From positions 15,551,385 to 15,615,384 of the forward strand of contig NC_088295.1 in NCBI RefSeq assembly GCF_032854445.1: a stretch of DNA of 64,000 nt, written 5' to 3'. This DNA comes from Liolophura sinensis. Lineage: Eukaryota; Mollusca; Polyplacophora; Chitonida; Chitonidae. Made by a program: the position numbers and the translations under genes. The notes beneath the pieces are model-generated. The model did no database searches and was not told where the DNA came from. It worked only from the letters and a program-made list of their open reading frames with translations. Each line of letters starts with the position of its first letter. The first letter of the stretch is position 1. Below are positions 21,481 to 33,995 of the stretch, one piece after another.

Positions 21481-24400
21481 TCACGACTTTTTTTTCGTAA
21501 CAAACCGCCTTTGTCATTATTCCCCATTAACAATAGGATTAGGAACATGTCTGAAGGACGAACCAGTGCTGCGCGGATGTAAGTCGGCGCTTCAGAGATG
21601 AAATTGTGTGTGCCTAGCAGGCGTATAGACAATCGTCGCAATTTCAGCTTTTTTGGCCATACACTATAAGCACTATATACTGGTTTTGATATAAGTAAAA
21701 AATCGCCCCAAAGAATAGGCCTCGAGAGTTCAGAAGAATACCTTATGTTATCAACTGAAGTAGGCGTATTTGGAACTGCATATTCCATTTACACTGACTG
21801 GTGCTATTGGAATGTGCTTGTTTTAATGTATTCGTATGTTAAAAGTGATGACAACACAACATTTTGAGTAATTGTAGACTAGCGACGTCTAATAAATTGA
21901 AATTATCACCACTCATGTTTTTACCTAATTTTATTGAAGTTGTAATATTGGAAATATTTAGTTATAACTTGTTAAATACTTCGTAAATTGGCAAGCGACT
22001 GGATTTCATCGTAAATACGTGCGACTATTTTCCAGGTATCACGCTGGTGCCGCAGCTCTGGTTTTGCTCCCTTTCATGGTAATATGTAAAAGACACTATA
22101 ATTATCGCAGCTGTTTGTAATTATTGTAAGCACTATTGCAGTATGACCCAGAAAGATGAGATTTTGTCTTTACCTGTGGACGAATTTGAGAGCTCCCTCC
22201 CCCCCCCCATCCCGGTGGAACGATCTGCCCCTTATCTGTACATTTCTGAGCAGAATATATTTATTTAAACCTGGACTGGCGCAATATCACTCAATTTCGT
22301 GCTGTATTTACTTTTTCATTCCTTTGTACGGGGTTGTGTTCATTGCTCCCAGTGAAAAGCTTATGTTGTGTTAAGTCTGCTTGTAAGTGGAACAGATAAA
22401 CGCACTAATTTCTCGTAAAGGCCTGCCTAGTGTGACTAGTCTGTCTTCTGTTCCAGTGTTAGCATACAAGTGTGTGCAAATACAAATACGACTTCTATGC
22501 CCAGCAAGGGTTGTGGTTAACTATGGAATAGTCTCGACAGGTATAAGAATCGGAATGACGTCAGAGACTAACAATAAAGTCATCAAGTATTCCACGACAT
22601 TCATTACCGATATTGTGGAAATAAAAGTCTCAAGGAAAGGTTGCTTTTCCAATCAATTCTAAGTTCGTGGACTAGTTTAATTCAGAAAGCTTTTGCAGCG
22701 TTAATTACACATGATGATGCTATATAGATGTAATACATTGCCTTCAAAGTCACACTACGATCTCTTTGCCAAACCAGCCCCAAGTTGAGTTTCAAATGTT
22801 TCATCAAACGCTTTGGGAAGGTGTTTGGTGAAGACGACCTGTGGAATCCATGAAAACTCTTCTGGATCAATGCGTCCAAACAGACATTCGTATATCGGCC
22901 GTCAACCGATGTGTACAAATACCACATGAACAAGAGAAGTACAGGAAATTTTTGATTGGGCTTTCATTCACAGGAGTAATTATTGATACATTGTGCTCAA
23001 GAACTGTTTGCCGACGACAACGTGTCATGGATGGAGAAAACCGGAAGAGGCCGAACCTACGTAAGTTCCTGTGCATAGCTTCGTGTCCATAGACCTGAAC
23101 AGGGGAAAATGGAAACTGCTATTTGTTGTAATAATTTTAGAGCGAGTTTAAGTTGTAACTACATATCGTAAAAAAAAACCCTCTTTGACATATTTGCTAC
23201 GGGCCACCATTATGCCCCGTGGGTTAGGAAACCATGCGCAACTAGCAAAACACGCCCCGCAGGTCACCAAACCCACTAACTCTCACCCACATATACCCAG
23301 AGGAATCACGGCGCCTTGTGTAAACCTAGGTATAACGGCTACCTAATGGTTTCCAATGAACTCTTATTGATCGGTTTAGATAAACAGTGCAGAATGTGTG
23401 TGCCTGTCTATGTGTGTGTCGAACCCTGTTGCTAAGGTGGACCTGTATGTTCTCCCGGGTCTGTATGGATTACTTCTGGCGGAGTATTGATGTACAGCAC
23501 CAAGTAATAAAAACGCGGATAAAAGACATTGTTACGCACCATGAATGGACAAAGACACTTTTTGTCACTATGTTGAGTTAAATATGGTTACACACGAGTC
23601 TCCAAACGATGCCAACTGTCGAAGTAGAAATGGTACATATTGGCTTGATATAATACAGTCATATAATGTAGAGACGTACTAAAACTATAGATAGTACTTT
23701 CTCACCTATCCAAACACACGTTAATTGTGAACTACAGTAGCTCTCCATCAGCTATAGAGTTCGTATGGAAAAAATAAATTTACTTTACGGTATACATCAA
23801 AGCTGTATACCGTATATTTACTTTACGGTATACCCAGAAAGCTGTATTTGCAGAATTAATTTTAGTCCATTTTACAGGTATACTCGACCAATTCATGATT
23901 GAGAAATCTGAAAAGAAATTAACACATTATGTTTTCGTAAGGATTTTCATTCGCAAATAGTTTCAAAACCGATCGGAATAAACTCATAGTGATGTTAAGT
24001 GGTTAGTTGGGTGTACGTGAACCTTATTTCGCGTGTGCAGCAATATCATATTGATCCTGGATTCTGAGACTCACAAGAACTCGGAATAAGGCATATTCTC
24101 TTTCTGATCAACGTCAAAAATTATTATTAAAAATAAATAAGCCAAGGATATTCTACCGAACGCCTTCTGTCTAAGTTTTTAAAATAAGAATAATTGTCTT
24201 ACGAGTAAATATAAACGGAGTGTCCAAAACCTGTTGTGATCTGTTTCGAAATAATGTCTTCCGCTTAACACTGGCTAGAGGTACACATGCATGCAGCCGC
24301 CATGTTGAATAACGTCGCCAAGTTGGACACTTGAACATTTGCCAACAAAGCGCAGATGAGACTACAACGATCAACAACGACTTATTAACAAGCATGGATC

Positions 24401-25623
24401 CCGATTTGGTTAGTAATAAAAATGTTTGCGAGCATATAATATCACTTGCATCTTTCCAGCGTAATCGTTGACAACTGTTGTTGAAGGCGGATTCTCGTTA
24501 TGACTCTGTCCCATAATGTCTGACTTTGTACAGTTTCCTAGATCATTTATGGTTAATTTGTTGTTTGTACAGTTGATCTGGCTTATTTACTGTTTATTTA
24601 TTTGATTGTTGCTATTCTTATTCGAATGTTGATTACTGTACCCAAACATTTTTCACTTGTAGGCCTATTATGAATGGAGGAAAGCGGAGTTCCGATTTGC
24701 AGGTATTTTTACTTCCGAACTTCCCCATATGTGTTGTACAAACATTCACACAACGTTAACAGAAGACAAGTGGTCTTCATCAAACATTACATCTAGCAAC
24801 CGGCCCCACGAGCATCGTCAATCGTCTATAGTCACTAAATCTATGCGTCGATACCAGCTGTCAACCAAAATGGGCCGCAAGACCAATTCCAAAAACGGAG
24901 TCTAACGCTAACGACCACAGAGGTAAGAAAAGATCTAAAGTACGAAGTTAGGACGGAATCATGCATCCAGATACAAGAGTTTTCAATGTTGTTGGAGAGA
25001 CGCAAGGAGTGTTCTGGGCGAATGAGTGAGATCAGTATTCAAAGCTGGTACCATGCTAGTATATAAGTTGTTGGCAACAAAATATTTATCTCAGTTTCGC
25101 TTTGATTGCAACTGTTCATATATCCGTCTTGGCGATCTAATTCAACATGACGAATATCTTGCCGCTAGTTAGGCGAAATTAGACATATTTCTGGAGCAGA
25201 TAATGTGCCAGAGATTCTTACAAGATAATTATACTTAATCCATTGCAAAACTTAAGAAACTTGGAATGAATGTATTTGATAGAATAGCCTTAACATACCA
25301 GTTTTTGCCGTGAGGGTGTGAAAATCCACACAAGCTTTATCCTACATATGGTGTTTGAAAGGCAAGGACCTTAGCCTCTCGACCACGGTTTGTTCCCCGG
25401 TCTTGCAATTATTAACCTGAAACGTTCATTATGGTTCAAAATTGGTAAAGAGGAATATCAGTTACGACGCCTATACATTTATTTGGATAAAGTCGTACAT
25501 TCCTCTTTTATATACCAGTCGTGTAATCAAACAGTGTGTCCATTAAAAATCTATTATCTTTATCTCGTTCAAGGCACGCTCTTATGGAGAGGAGACGTCG
25601 TGGATAATGTTTAATTTACGCCC
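21481..25623. other. Intergenic, no supported gene
   Basis: Short open frames only. At 23779-23850 a 38-bp segment beginning TTTACTTTACGGTATAC is duplicated in tandem. I see no coding exon or RNA gene. Confidence 0.45.
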
Positions 25624-25628
25624 CCCTT
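25624..25628. repeat. Target-site duplication (left), CCCTT
   Basis: These five bases directly precede the LTR and are repeated exactly at 26382-26386. Confidence 0.85.
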
Positions 25629-26381
25629 TGTTATGTGCACAACTGCCGTCAGCTTCTAAGTTTAGCTTGCCACTGTTTACATATGCTAAGTTCAGGGCCT
25701 GCTGTCTGCCTCTGCCTTAGAATGTTCCAGAATACCCTCAGTTCGTGGCCTGTTTGTTTACAACAAGTGTTTAAGAATTTTCTTATTCTAGACAATTCCA
25801 ACAGTCTATATAAGACCTACGAAAGCAGGTCAAGGAGAAAGGAGAATTATTGAGAGTTTTGGATGCTTTCGCTGTGTGTTACTTTAGTAGGTCTTTTGTG
25901 CTGAATTTTGGTGTCTTTATAGCCTCTTGCTTTGTTATATCATGTCTCCACCGAGCACTTGTTCAGTCTGAACTTGTATATTTAATTTGTGCTCTTGTGT
26001 ACACAGCGCTTGTTAGTACACGGACCCTGTCTGTGGAATTTTGTGTATATTTCGTCATACACTCAGTTATAGTGTGGATTTTCCCTCTTATTTGTGCATT
26101 TATGCCTGTATGGTTTTCCGCATTGTGGAATATATGCGTCCATGTGGACTTGACACCATTGTACATGTAAGTACTTTAGTATTTGTATAGATACTGCTAT
26201 CCTTTGTTGTTAAACTTAAGTACTTTAGTATTTGTAAAAGTTTTGTTATCTGTTCTTGTTAAACCTAATAAATTGTTGTAAAATAAAATCTGCTGGTTTT
26301 GGTTACTTTTTTGTGCGGCTAAACTATCGTGTATTTCGAACAAGCCATCTCTTTATAATACAGACAGTTTGGGTCGTAACA
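25629..26381 (+). mobile_element. Solo LTR of an LTR retrotransposon
   Basis: A 753-bp element starts TGTTA and ends TAACA, the short inverted ends typical of LTRs. It is bracketed by identical CCCTT duplications. Promoter and polyadenylation signals appear in the expected order: TATATAAG at 25807-25814 and AATAAA at 26267-26272 and 26282-26287. An internal repeat of about 48 bp (AAGTACTTTAGTATTTGTA) lies near 26170-26240. No gag or pol and no second LTR are nearby, so it is a solo LTR left by recombination between the two LTRs. Open frames inside it (for example 25850-26170) are incidental. Confidence 0.88.
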
Positions 26382-26386
26382 CCCTT
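26382..26386. repeat. Target-site duplication (right), CCCTT
   Basis: An exact copy of 25624-25628. It confirms an integrase-type insertion with a 5-bp stagger. Confidence 0.85.
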
Positions 26387-28872
26387 AAATGGTGCGATTT
26401 GTCGATCCGATTTGTAGAATTTAACAGATCGTATATGAAATAAGTCCAATTTTCATTCAACTGGTGGAATTTGATGGATGTTAATTACTAGAAAACACGG
26501 TTTTAGGGTGTGTTAAAGAAAAGAAAAGAAATACCTGAACATAATATATTGACGTTTACTATCCAAAACAAACGAATATCACCACTGAGATAAACGCTTT
26601 GAAATTCTGTGTCTTGTTAGTAAATTTAGACAGAGCGTTCAGGATCTCTGACGAGATGTGTCATTGCGACATGTAATTCTGTTTTCCCGAGGCTATAATC
26701 AGGGTGTGTATAAGCACCCATGTTTATTACACGAAATTGATGCTTTTATGAATGTAATGCCTAGAATACTGACTATCTTCCGTCTGTGTCTCTCATTCAG
26801 TTACCACTCAGCTTTATTTAATATGTATGTATTATTTCTTTCACACCCTTTTTGGAACTGGTGTTTACGATTGCTATGGAAATGGGTCGACTTGTAACAC
26901 CCCTTCGTGGTCTACGAGTGGTATACGACTTGACAATTGGTTTAGGAAGTTCTGGAAGCAGCTAATGGACTAATACTTCATATAAATCACACAGTTAGGT
27001 CCAAATACTCAAAACAAGAAACAGGCGACAGGAGCTATCATCCGAAAGAATTCAAATTTAGGCATCATTATTGGAGACAAATATGAGACATGGCGGTCTA
27101 CACACGACGTTCTTGTATAACCTATGAGCTTTTTATTTGAAAAAAGAAAAAAACAGAAAAGATCTTTATCACTTGTCAATAATGCATTCACGAAATAAGT
27201 AAATGGCCTTTTGATTTAAGGAACAGTCGGAATAAAACTTTATCTGAGTTTAAAATATTAGGATTAATTAGTTCCTTTCGTTGGAAACTCCTACATTTGT
27301 GTCTCACAAAGCTGGCTTACATGCATGACAAAATGTCTCAGCACGAACACACATTGTTCTTGGTCCAAGTTGCCCAGGCAGTAGTCCAGGCAGCTTAGTA
27401 GAAATGGACCCCGGTGATGTGCACTAAACGCCAAGAGGGCGTCGAACAAGCGGGACAGAACCAAACCAAAATGGGCACAGGGATAATCATGGTATCCTAT
27501 TTTCGCTCTTTTTGTACTTAGTTCTTTTTGGGAATTGGCCATGCGATTATTGACCTGGAACGTCCTCACTGTTTGACGGCTGATATGTGAATGTCTGTTT
27601 CGACGGATAGATCCATAACACTGCTATCCTTTTCGATCATACGCTTTTATAAGAAGACACACATATACCACCGATGAAAATCAATTAATTTCTTTTATTA
27701 TATTTATTTTAATAAATTTCATTTTTTTCTCATAATTTAATATATAAATCCACTACTTTTATTATAATGTACACATGCATAACTTTAAAATAAGTCTGCA
27801 CTTAACATGTATCTGGGTAGAACACTGAGTCTCAGAATATTACATGTACAAATAAGCTAACGGCAAGAAAACGATTTCGGTCCCGTTTGTTACATCACTA
27901 CATTGAGGTAGTTGGTAATTCATGGTTGCTAACAATAAACACCGCGGTGACGTCACTGGCACTGGCAGGTCGTTCAGTTCCCCTTCTCATCACCTGTCTC
28001 ATCAGGCCATCCCTGCAACAGACAGAAAACTTTCTTTGAGCCGTGTTCACGCTAGTGTCAGGAAAATCTGTTTAAAGCTATAAGAGGAGATGCGCTGACA
28101 AGCTCAATGTTCAACAGTCCAGAATCCATCTTCAAACTGCTATAACTTGAAATGCATCCAAAACAGCACATGGTTAGACCATAAACTTTTCACCATAATC
28201 CAGCGCTTAAACGCTTAAAAACTAGCCATTTATACGCCCCCAGCGCCACGGCTTAAACAGGACTGGGTGAAAAAAATGTCGGTGATGTAAAATACAGTTT
28301 ATTAGACGTCAAATGTCAAGAGGCACTGAAAATGTTGTGTGGTCATCACATTTACTGTACTATCATAAGGGGTGGAGGCCAAGAGAAAAAATGGCTGTAC
28401 ATGTTACAAGAGGAAACAAATTTTAAATGACAGCTTGACTGGCCTCCGCATGAATTCAAACTCGACAGCCTGTACCCTTTCAACCTAGTTCTTTCAGCTC
28501 TACGAGTTTAACAATTTGAACTCCATATATTGTAATTAATAATTACACCCCGAAAGATGTAACCGTATGGAGTATACTGGACACCTTTGGCGCTATTTCA
28601 ATGTGACAGTGGTGAAGTGTCAGCTCACGACATTGAAATTTGAACACACTCTTTTGATCAAGTTTTATGAGCTACCTTTGTTTTTGGTCATCTTTAATGT
28701 TTTACTTTTCCTACTGTCTGAAGGACAGAATCACGCGTTGTCGCACACAGGACCTTCCAAAAGAAGTAACGAACACAAATGAAGCTTTGGATATGTAATG
28801 TAGGCCTATGGAATACAACAAAGCGTACTCTTGCCTGTAAAATGATTCACAAATTTTGAATATTTTACACAG
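26387..28872. other. Intergenic downstream of gene C, no supported gene
   Basis: No coding exon was recognised. Near 27548-27610 a segment resembles 1478-1520 (GACC[C/T]GGAACGTCC and CTGTTTCGAC), pointing to a diverged interspersed repeat. Confidence 0.4.
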
Positions 28873-28909
28873 TTATTTAGTCACAGTTGCTCTGTCTTGT
28901 AACTGTTTT
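28873..28909 (-). CDS. Possible terminal exon of gene C
   Basis: On the minus strand a pyrimidine-rich acceptor (CTTTTTCTATTACTTTTGTAG) ends at 28910. Joined to the GC left by the donor at 28981, the next codons read AKQLQDRATVTK and stop with TAA. The implied intron is only 71 bases, short for this genome. The splice signals are good, but the exon is too short to prove. Confidence 0.35.
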
Positions 28910-28980
28910 CTACAAAAGTAATAGAAAAAGATCACGGTGAAAATCTGACATAGGGCACATTGTTTACCAATTTGACTTAC

Positions 28981-29654
28981 GCTTTATTTGTGCGAGATGT
29001 CAGCGTATCTGGCGGTTGATGCATCTGGACCTTATTCAAGTTCTCATCACTCCCAGATTTCGTAGGAAGAATGCGACAGTGGCGATGCAGAGATGTTGAG
29101 GATGCGGACAAGTCACTTTCCGTCATGTCCTCGTCGTCCTGATAGCCGTCAAACCGGACGTGATTGTGAGATTGTTTATGGGAGGTGCGCTGACTGTTTG
29201 AGAATGCAGATGTCGATAATATAGACTTTGGTGGCACGGAACAAACTGGCGAGGGACTTTGAGCACGAGAGTTATCTGCCTTTGACGTATGAAGTGCTAT
29301 TAGTTGGCATAAGAAACAAAGGAGGCACATGCACAGTTCTGACATAGAGGACGGACAGGGGCATCGGGTGTGACACCAGTAAAGGTTGTCTTCCGTCATT
29401 CGGAATAGTATAAAGCCAGCAATAAAACAGATGGAGGAAATGGTGATTAAAAATGGCCCGGCAATGTAAAATCCAGGTACACGTTCGTCCTCGTCTGTGT
29501 TGCCATAGGCAACCACTGTGAAGACGACGCCCATGATTGACAGCGGCACTCCGACTAACACGACACAGCTTCCAATTCGCTGCAGCGTCTGGGAGCGATT
29601 CGTGATGAGTCTCCCATGTTTCCCGGCGCGGGGTAATCGGGGTTTTCGAGGCAT
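28981..29654 (-). CDS. Gene C: two-helix membrane protein with Cys-rich juxtamembrane segment
   Basis: Read from the ATG at 29654. A strongly basic N-terminus (residues 1-27) precedes helix 1 at about 28-50, a short acidic loop (NTDEDER) and helix 2 at about 61-84 containing a GPF motif. Residues 94-116 hold seven cysteines and end in a hydrophobic patch (LLCFLCQLIAL), suggesting palmitoylation or membrane contact. The rest is a Ser/Asp-rich tail with acidic QDDEDMTESDLSASS. Unspliced, the frame ends at a TAA inside the donor-like sequence GC|GTAAGT (225 residues), so the coding sequence probably continues into another exon. A likely 5' UTR acceptor (TATCTATGCAG) lies just upstream on the minus strand, its exon running from 29697 to the start. 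The architecture matches genes A and B. Family and function are unknown. Confidence 0.73.
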
Positions 29655-29863
29655 CAGACTTCAGCCTGGGGTGCACATCCTCGTAGTGTCAGGGAATCTG
29701 CATAGATAAACAAATACCAAGACATGACAAAATCATAAGAATATGGTAATGTGCTCAGGAATATAGTCGTGCATATTAAACTGAGGTTTCTCTTGGACAA
29801 TCTAGCCCAAAGCTACCTGGATGTACCGAAATGTAAAGCCAGCATCGGTAAACGATCTTTGAT

Positions 29864-30103
29864 CAGCGGTTTAAACTTTTGAATCGAAGAAGTCGAAGCA
29901 ACGTTTGGAATTCGAAATTCCGGCAGGGCGATGAGCCGCGAAAAATTTTCCCAGTCAATATTCTCTTTAAGAATTGCATGCGCTGTAAAGAGAATGTTGA
30001 CTGGGATACACTTTTCGCGGCCCATTACCCTGCTGCAAGTTCGAATTCCAAACATATGGCGAACGTTGGTTCAACTTATTTGATTCAAAAGGTTAAACCG
30101 CTG
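29864..30103. mobile_element. Large foldback (hairpin) element
   Basis: The left arm at 29864-29969 starts CAGCGGTTTAA and ends TATTCTCTTTA. It is the imperfect reverse complement of the right arm at 29985-30103, which starts TAAAGAGAATG and ends GTTAAACCGCTG. The loop is about 15 bases, and the right arm carries small insertions. There is no coding capacity. It is best read as a foldback MITE; overlapping frames on both strands are by-products. Confidence 0.8.
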
Positions 30104-33100
30104 GGTTACTGTTCATCTAGTTCAGCTAGGTTATAGGGTACTCGGGTTCAAGCCTTACTCAGACCTAAGAGTTTTCATGGTTTGGTACTCAGGTCAACTG
30201 CTTGGCAGAATGATGTCAGTAAACTGCGAAGCTGTTATAGCTTCACCTACTGTCTTGGAAATGGCGTTACGGTTAGGCAGCACTGTATTAATATGTGTGT
30301 TGGTATGTGGTACACGGTATTGAAATCTGTCTGCACAAGGTGATATTTCCATCGTGAGATAAACTAACAACACTGAAAGCAAGTTTTAACCCAAAGAAAA
30401 CAAACAAACAATTCAGTACTGTTAACATCTACATGGCGTTGGCACGTATTGAAAGTATTATATGGCCCCGGGAGGTTTCAGTCCGAGTGGTTTCAGTCAA
30501 CAACCAGTGCTGATATTGCGCAAGATTCACGTGCATAAAGTAGAACAGATGCTACAGAACTGAAATGTACAGCTGCTGTTTGGCATACATGCATACAAAG
30601 CTTACTCGACCAGGTTAGTACTGCATACAGAATTGGAGAGTTACATGCGTTTTACATAACTAAACCAGCGAGGCCCCTATAAACAAACCAAGCTTGTCAT
30701 TACATTCATACTTAAAATTTTTCCATTATATAAGCAAGTGGACCGGTTAGTAAAGCCTTATTTTCCAGTCAAAACCGCCAGAGAAAGTAGCAACCGCGGT
30801 TGAGAAGAGACTCAATGTATGACGCACCTTTACATGTACATTATAATAGCTGACTCTCCTCATTACGTATATACAATCATGCAGGCAAAATGGTTGAAAA
30901 TACGTACATTTTCAAAACCCCGACGCACAATCGCCTGCGTGAATGCGTGTACTGAAAGAACGGCTGAACCTACATGTATTTAGGTGCTTTTAGGCATCAG
31001 TATGCATTTCACCTCCCTGAGAATTGGCTGTGGTGGAAATGTCATCAATACCGCGTACTAATGACAATTGTCGGTCCTCTGATTATAGGATTACGTAAGG
31101 CCGAATAAGGTCCTGGGGACTTGTGTGGTTCTGAATGCGTGAAACAGCGGAAGCAAATCACATGCAAAACAGGATGACTTAGCTCCGCATATATAGCCAA
31201 CGGGATCAAACCTATTCTGTGCTAATTTACAGTAACCTTACAGTCACCAGAGCACCAGGAATAACGGAAGAAATTTGAGTGACGAGTCTTGATTGCCAGA
31301 GTTACGGACGATATCAGATCACCAGGAAAAACGTTTCTGCCCTCGGTAACCAAACGGGTTCAGTAAGCGATCTGGATAATGCAGATATTCCTACTAAGTT
31401 TTACAGAAAATGTTATTGGTGTATATTTATTCATAGGAATGTTCGGAAGTACAGCCTATACATCTGACGGGTGTATGGGGTACTGACACTCATGTCTATA
31501 ATTGGAATTCATGATAGGCAAAAGGTTTTTACGTTTCTGTCTCTGCACTGTATAATTTGTATTCTTCTAAATTTTATAAGAAATAGTACGCTGACAAATG
31601 CGATCAATGCAAAAATTGAAGAAACAAGCCTATCTCATTATCTATCACGGAAACACTACACAGTGTATCGATTTGCATTAACTGACCCATGCGAGGACGA
31701 TCGAGGTGAGAAGCGTTTAATGAAAGCGGATACGCACACGAATGATTTAGAGAGTGTAGAAACAATCGAGTTAGTTCTAAGTAGGATATTAGTCGATCAT
31801 GAAGGAATCCACCGTACATTAGGGAGCAGACGCTACATATAGTTCATCACTAAGAGCAAAGGGATGACATCCAAAAAAAGAGAGTTTCTTGGACAATACA
31901 AGCAACGTAGGCTACGTACAGTTGTACGTAGGAAGAGGAAGATCATATCGCCCATGTTTTTCTGACTGGTCTAACGACATGTACGAAGCAGACGACACTT
32001 ATTCTATGATCTCACTTTGTCAGCTGGTGATGAAAGATAGGTCGGCTACCTTTCGACCGCCTAATACCCGCCTAAATTTGCAGCCAATGCCCGCGATAGA
32101 TGGGTTGATTAGAAGAATATCGACATATATGTAGCACTAATACGTTGTCACAAAGTATAAGCATGTCCAGATGTGCACATTCTCATTCATCGTCATTACA
32201 GTCTCCATTTTCCCAATATCTATTTCACTGCGCCAAGCGACGACTTTGTGCCGGAGCAGAAAACAGATTTTGTGTGTACTTACCATATAAATGCCAATCG
32301 TTGTAACAGATGAGGGCCCACTTGTATGAAGCCCACTTAACATTACCAGCACGTAACGGCCATGGCGACGTAATGCCTTACATTGCTGGTTTCCATGGTA
32401 GTTACGTGCCCGTAACGTTCAGAAGACTTCGTGCAAGCGGCCAAGGAGTATAAGGCATCATTCTACGAAATAATCAATTCGCCATATATGAATGTATCTT
32501 TCTCTTGTCACACAAATTCGAGTCGCATGAGTGGATGTCTTTCAGAATTATATAATCTGCGCTTAAGTATTGGGTCCAGCTGTTCGAAAGTGTATCAGCT
32601 AATGCTGGTATTAAGTCATACTTTATATTTAAAATTTAGCTAAACTTCGCAGCCATTGCTGTTCTTCAAATTCAAAGTATAACAGCAGCAGTCATAGTTC
32701 ACATTTAATATACTGATACACAATTTTTTTAGGCTAAGTACAAAATTGAAGACTTGGATTAAAGTTAAGTGTGGTATTAAGTCTTAAGCCAGTTTTGAAG
32801 GACCGGGCCCACTCCAAAGAGATTTACCTGCATGGATTTGGGGCTGGGAAGTTCCCTCACCGAACAACGAACAAGAGAAAAGCTTATCAACATGTTCATC
32901 ACCAACAAAAGCATAAGCCTGAATTGCCTTAATTACCCTGATAAAACTCTGGAAGACCTACACAGTGCATGCATGATTACAAATGCGATCAGGTCGCGAT
33001 ATGAAGCCCACATGCATACATGTACATGTTCATAAGAGTCAAAATCGTCGACTCAAAGTAATGAGGTGTACCATTAGTGACCTAAAAGCGCTTAACATAC

Positions 33101-33769
33101 AACGACAAGATGAAAAGCAATTATGATTGGATAAAATCCACACATTTGCGCTAATGGCATTCTGTCGTCATGTTTGGCATGTTAAAGTTCTGTTTAAACA
33201 AACTACTCTAGTGATAATAGTGAGTTCACGCGTGAGCATAGAGATCACGATCAGCAAGTTTACTATATGTTCTTGCACGCCTGGTACATTGTGGCGGCTC
33301 CAAGAGTTGACATGCGGTATATCATTTGATTCTGTGGTGGCTTGTTGGGACCCAATGGGTATCAAAGGCGTCGCAACGGTCACATCTATATTTTTGCTAG
33401 AATTAATTGCATTTATAACTCTATATGAATATGTACTTTGAATGCAAAAGTCTAGTAGTGTTAGTATATATCGAATGGCAAAAACCTGAAGTGACGCCAC
33501 TGGCCACGATGTGGTCAAAAATTCCATTTTCCAATTACGCATTTTATTCACTTGAAATAGAAAGAATAAATTCATATAAATCGGGCTATTTTCATGGACA
33601 GTGCTTAATAATTTTTCATCAGACATACATATATACGTCACATTAGTGCTTTTGTTGCCTTTCACTTAGTTTGCCTTTTGCCAGGTAGGATACCATTTCA
33701 CAAACTGTGTGTTAACTGGTAAATTAACTGTTACTTAACTGTTACAGTGTTTACGCTCTGAAACATTCT
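30104..33769. other. Intergenic, no supported gene
   Basis: Many short frames overlap on both strands, but none has a recognisable domain or convincing splice-bounded exon. It includes the weak hairpin at 32349-32409. Confidence 0.4.
32349..32409. repeat. Short hairpin related to 6607-6677
   Basis: GCACGTAACGGCCATGGC on the left pairs imperfectly with TTCCATGGTAGTTACGTGC on the right. Both this and 6607-6677 carry the GTAAC...CCATGG core. Confidence 0.5.
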
Positions 33770-33995
33770 TCGCTTGGCGTTCAGCATTAAGGGGATAGTG
33801 CAACGACTGGTTGGCCCGTATCAGTATAATGGCTCGTGCGGGGCGACTTACTTGCCTTCTGTATGGCGTCTCAGTGAAGCAGTGGAAATCCGTCCTGCAA
33901 CGAGGAGGCACATTACATGCACACTAAGGATTCCTTCGTCGTCATATGACTGAAAACTTAAGTACGAAGTTAACCCCCAAGCACTCACTCACTCA
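33770..33995 (+). mobile_element. tRNA-derived SINE (family 1), 5'-truncated copy
   Basis: It shares GGCGTTCAGCATTAAGGGGA, GTCCTGCAACGAGGAGGCAC and the CCCCAAGCACTCACTC tail with the copy at 3909-4258, but starts inside the body and lacks the tRNA head. A short internal deletion is also visible after CAGTGAAGCAG. Confidence 0.85.

Noticed and set aside
25850-26170. 106-codon frame rich in hydrophobic residues
   Set aside because: It lies wholly within the solo LTR, between its TATA box and polyadenylation signal. LTRs normally have no such gene.
33168-33665. 165-codon minus-strand frame
   Set aside because: It is long, but an overlapping plus-strand frame covers the same bases, and no domain, splice context or family resemblance was found.
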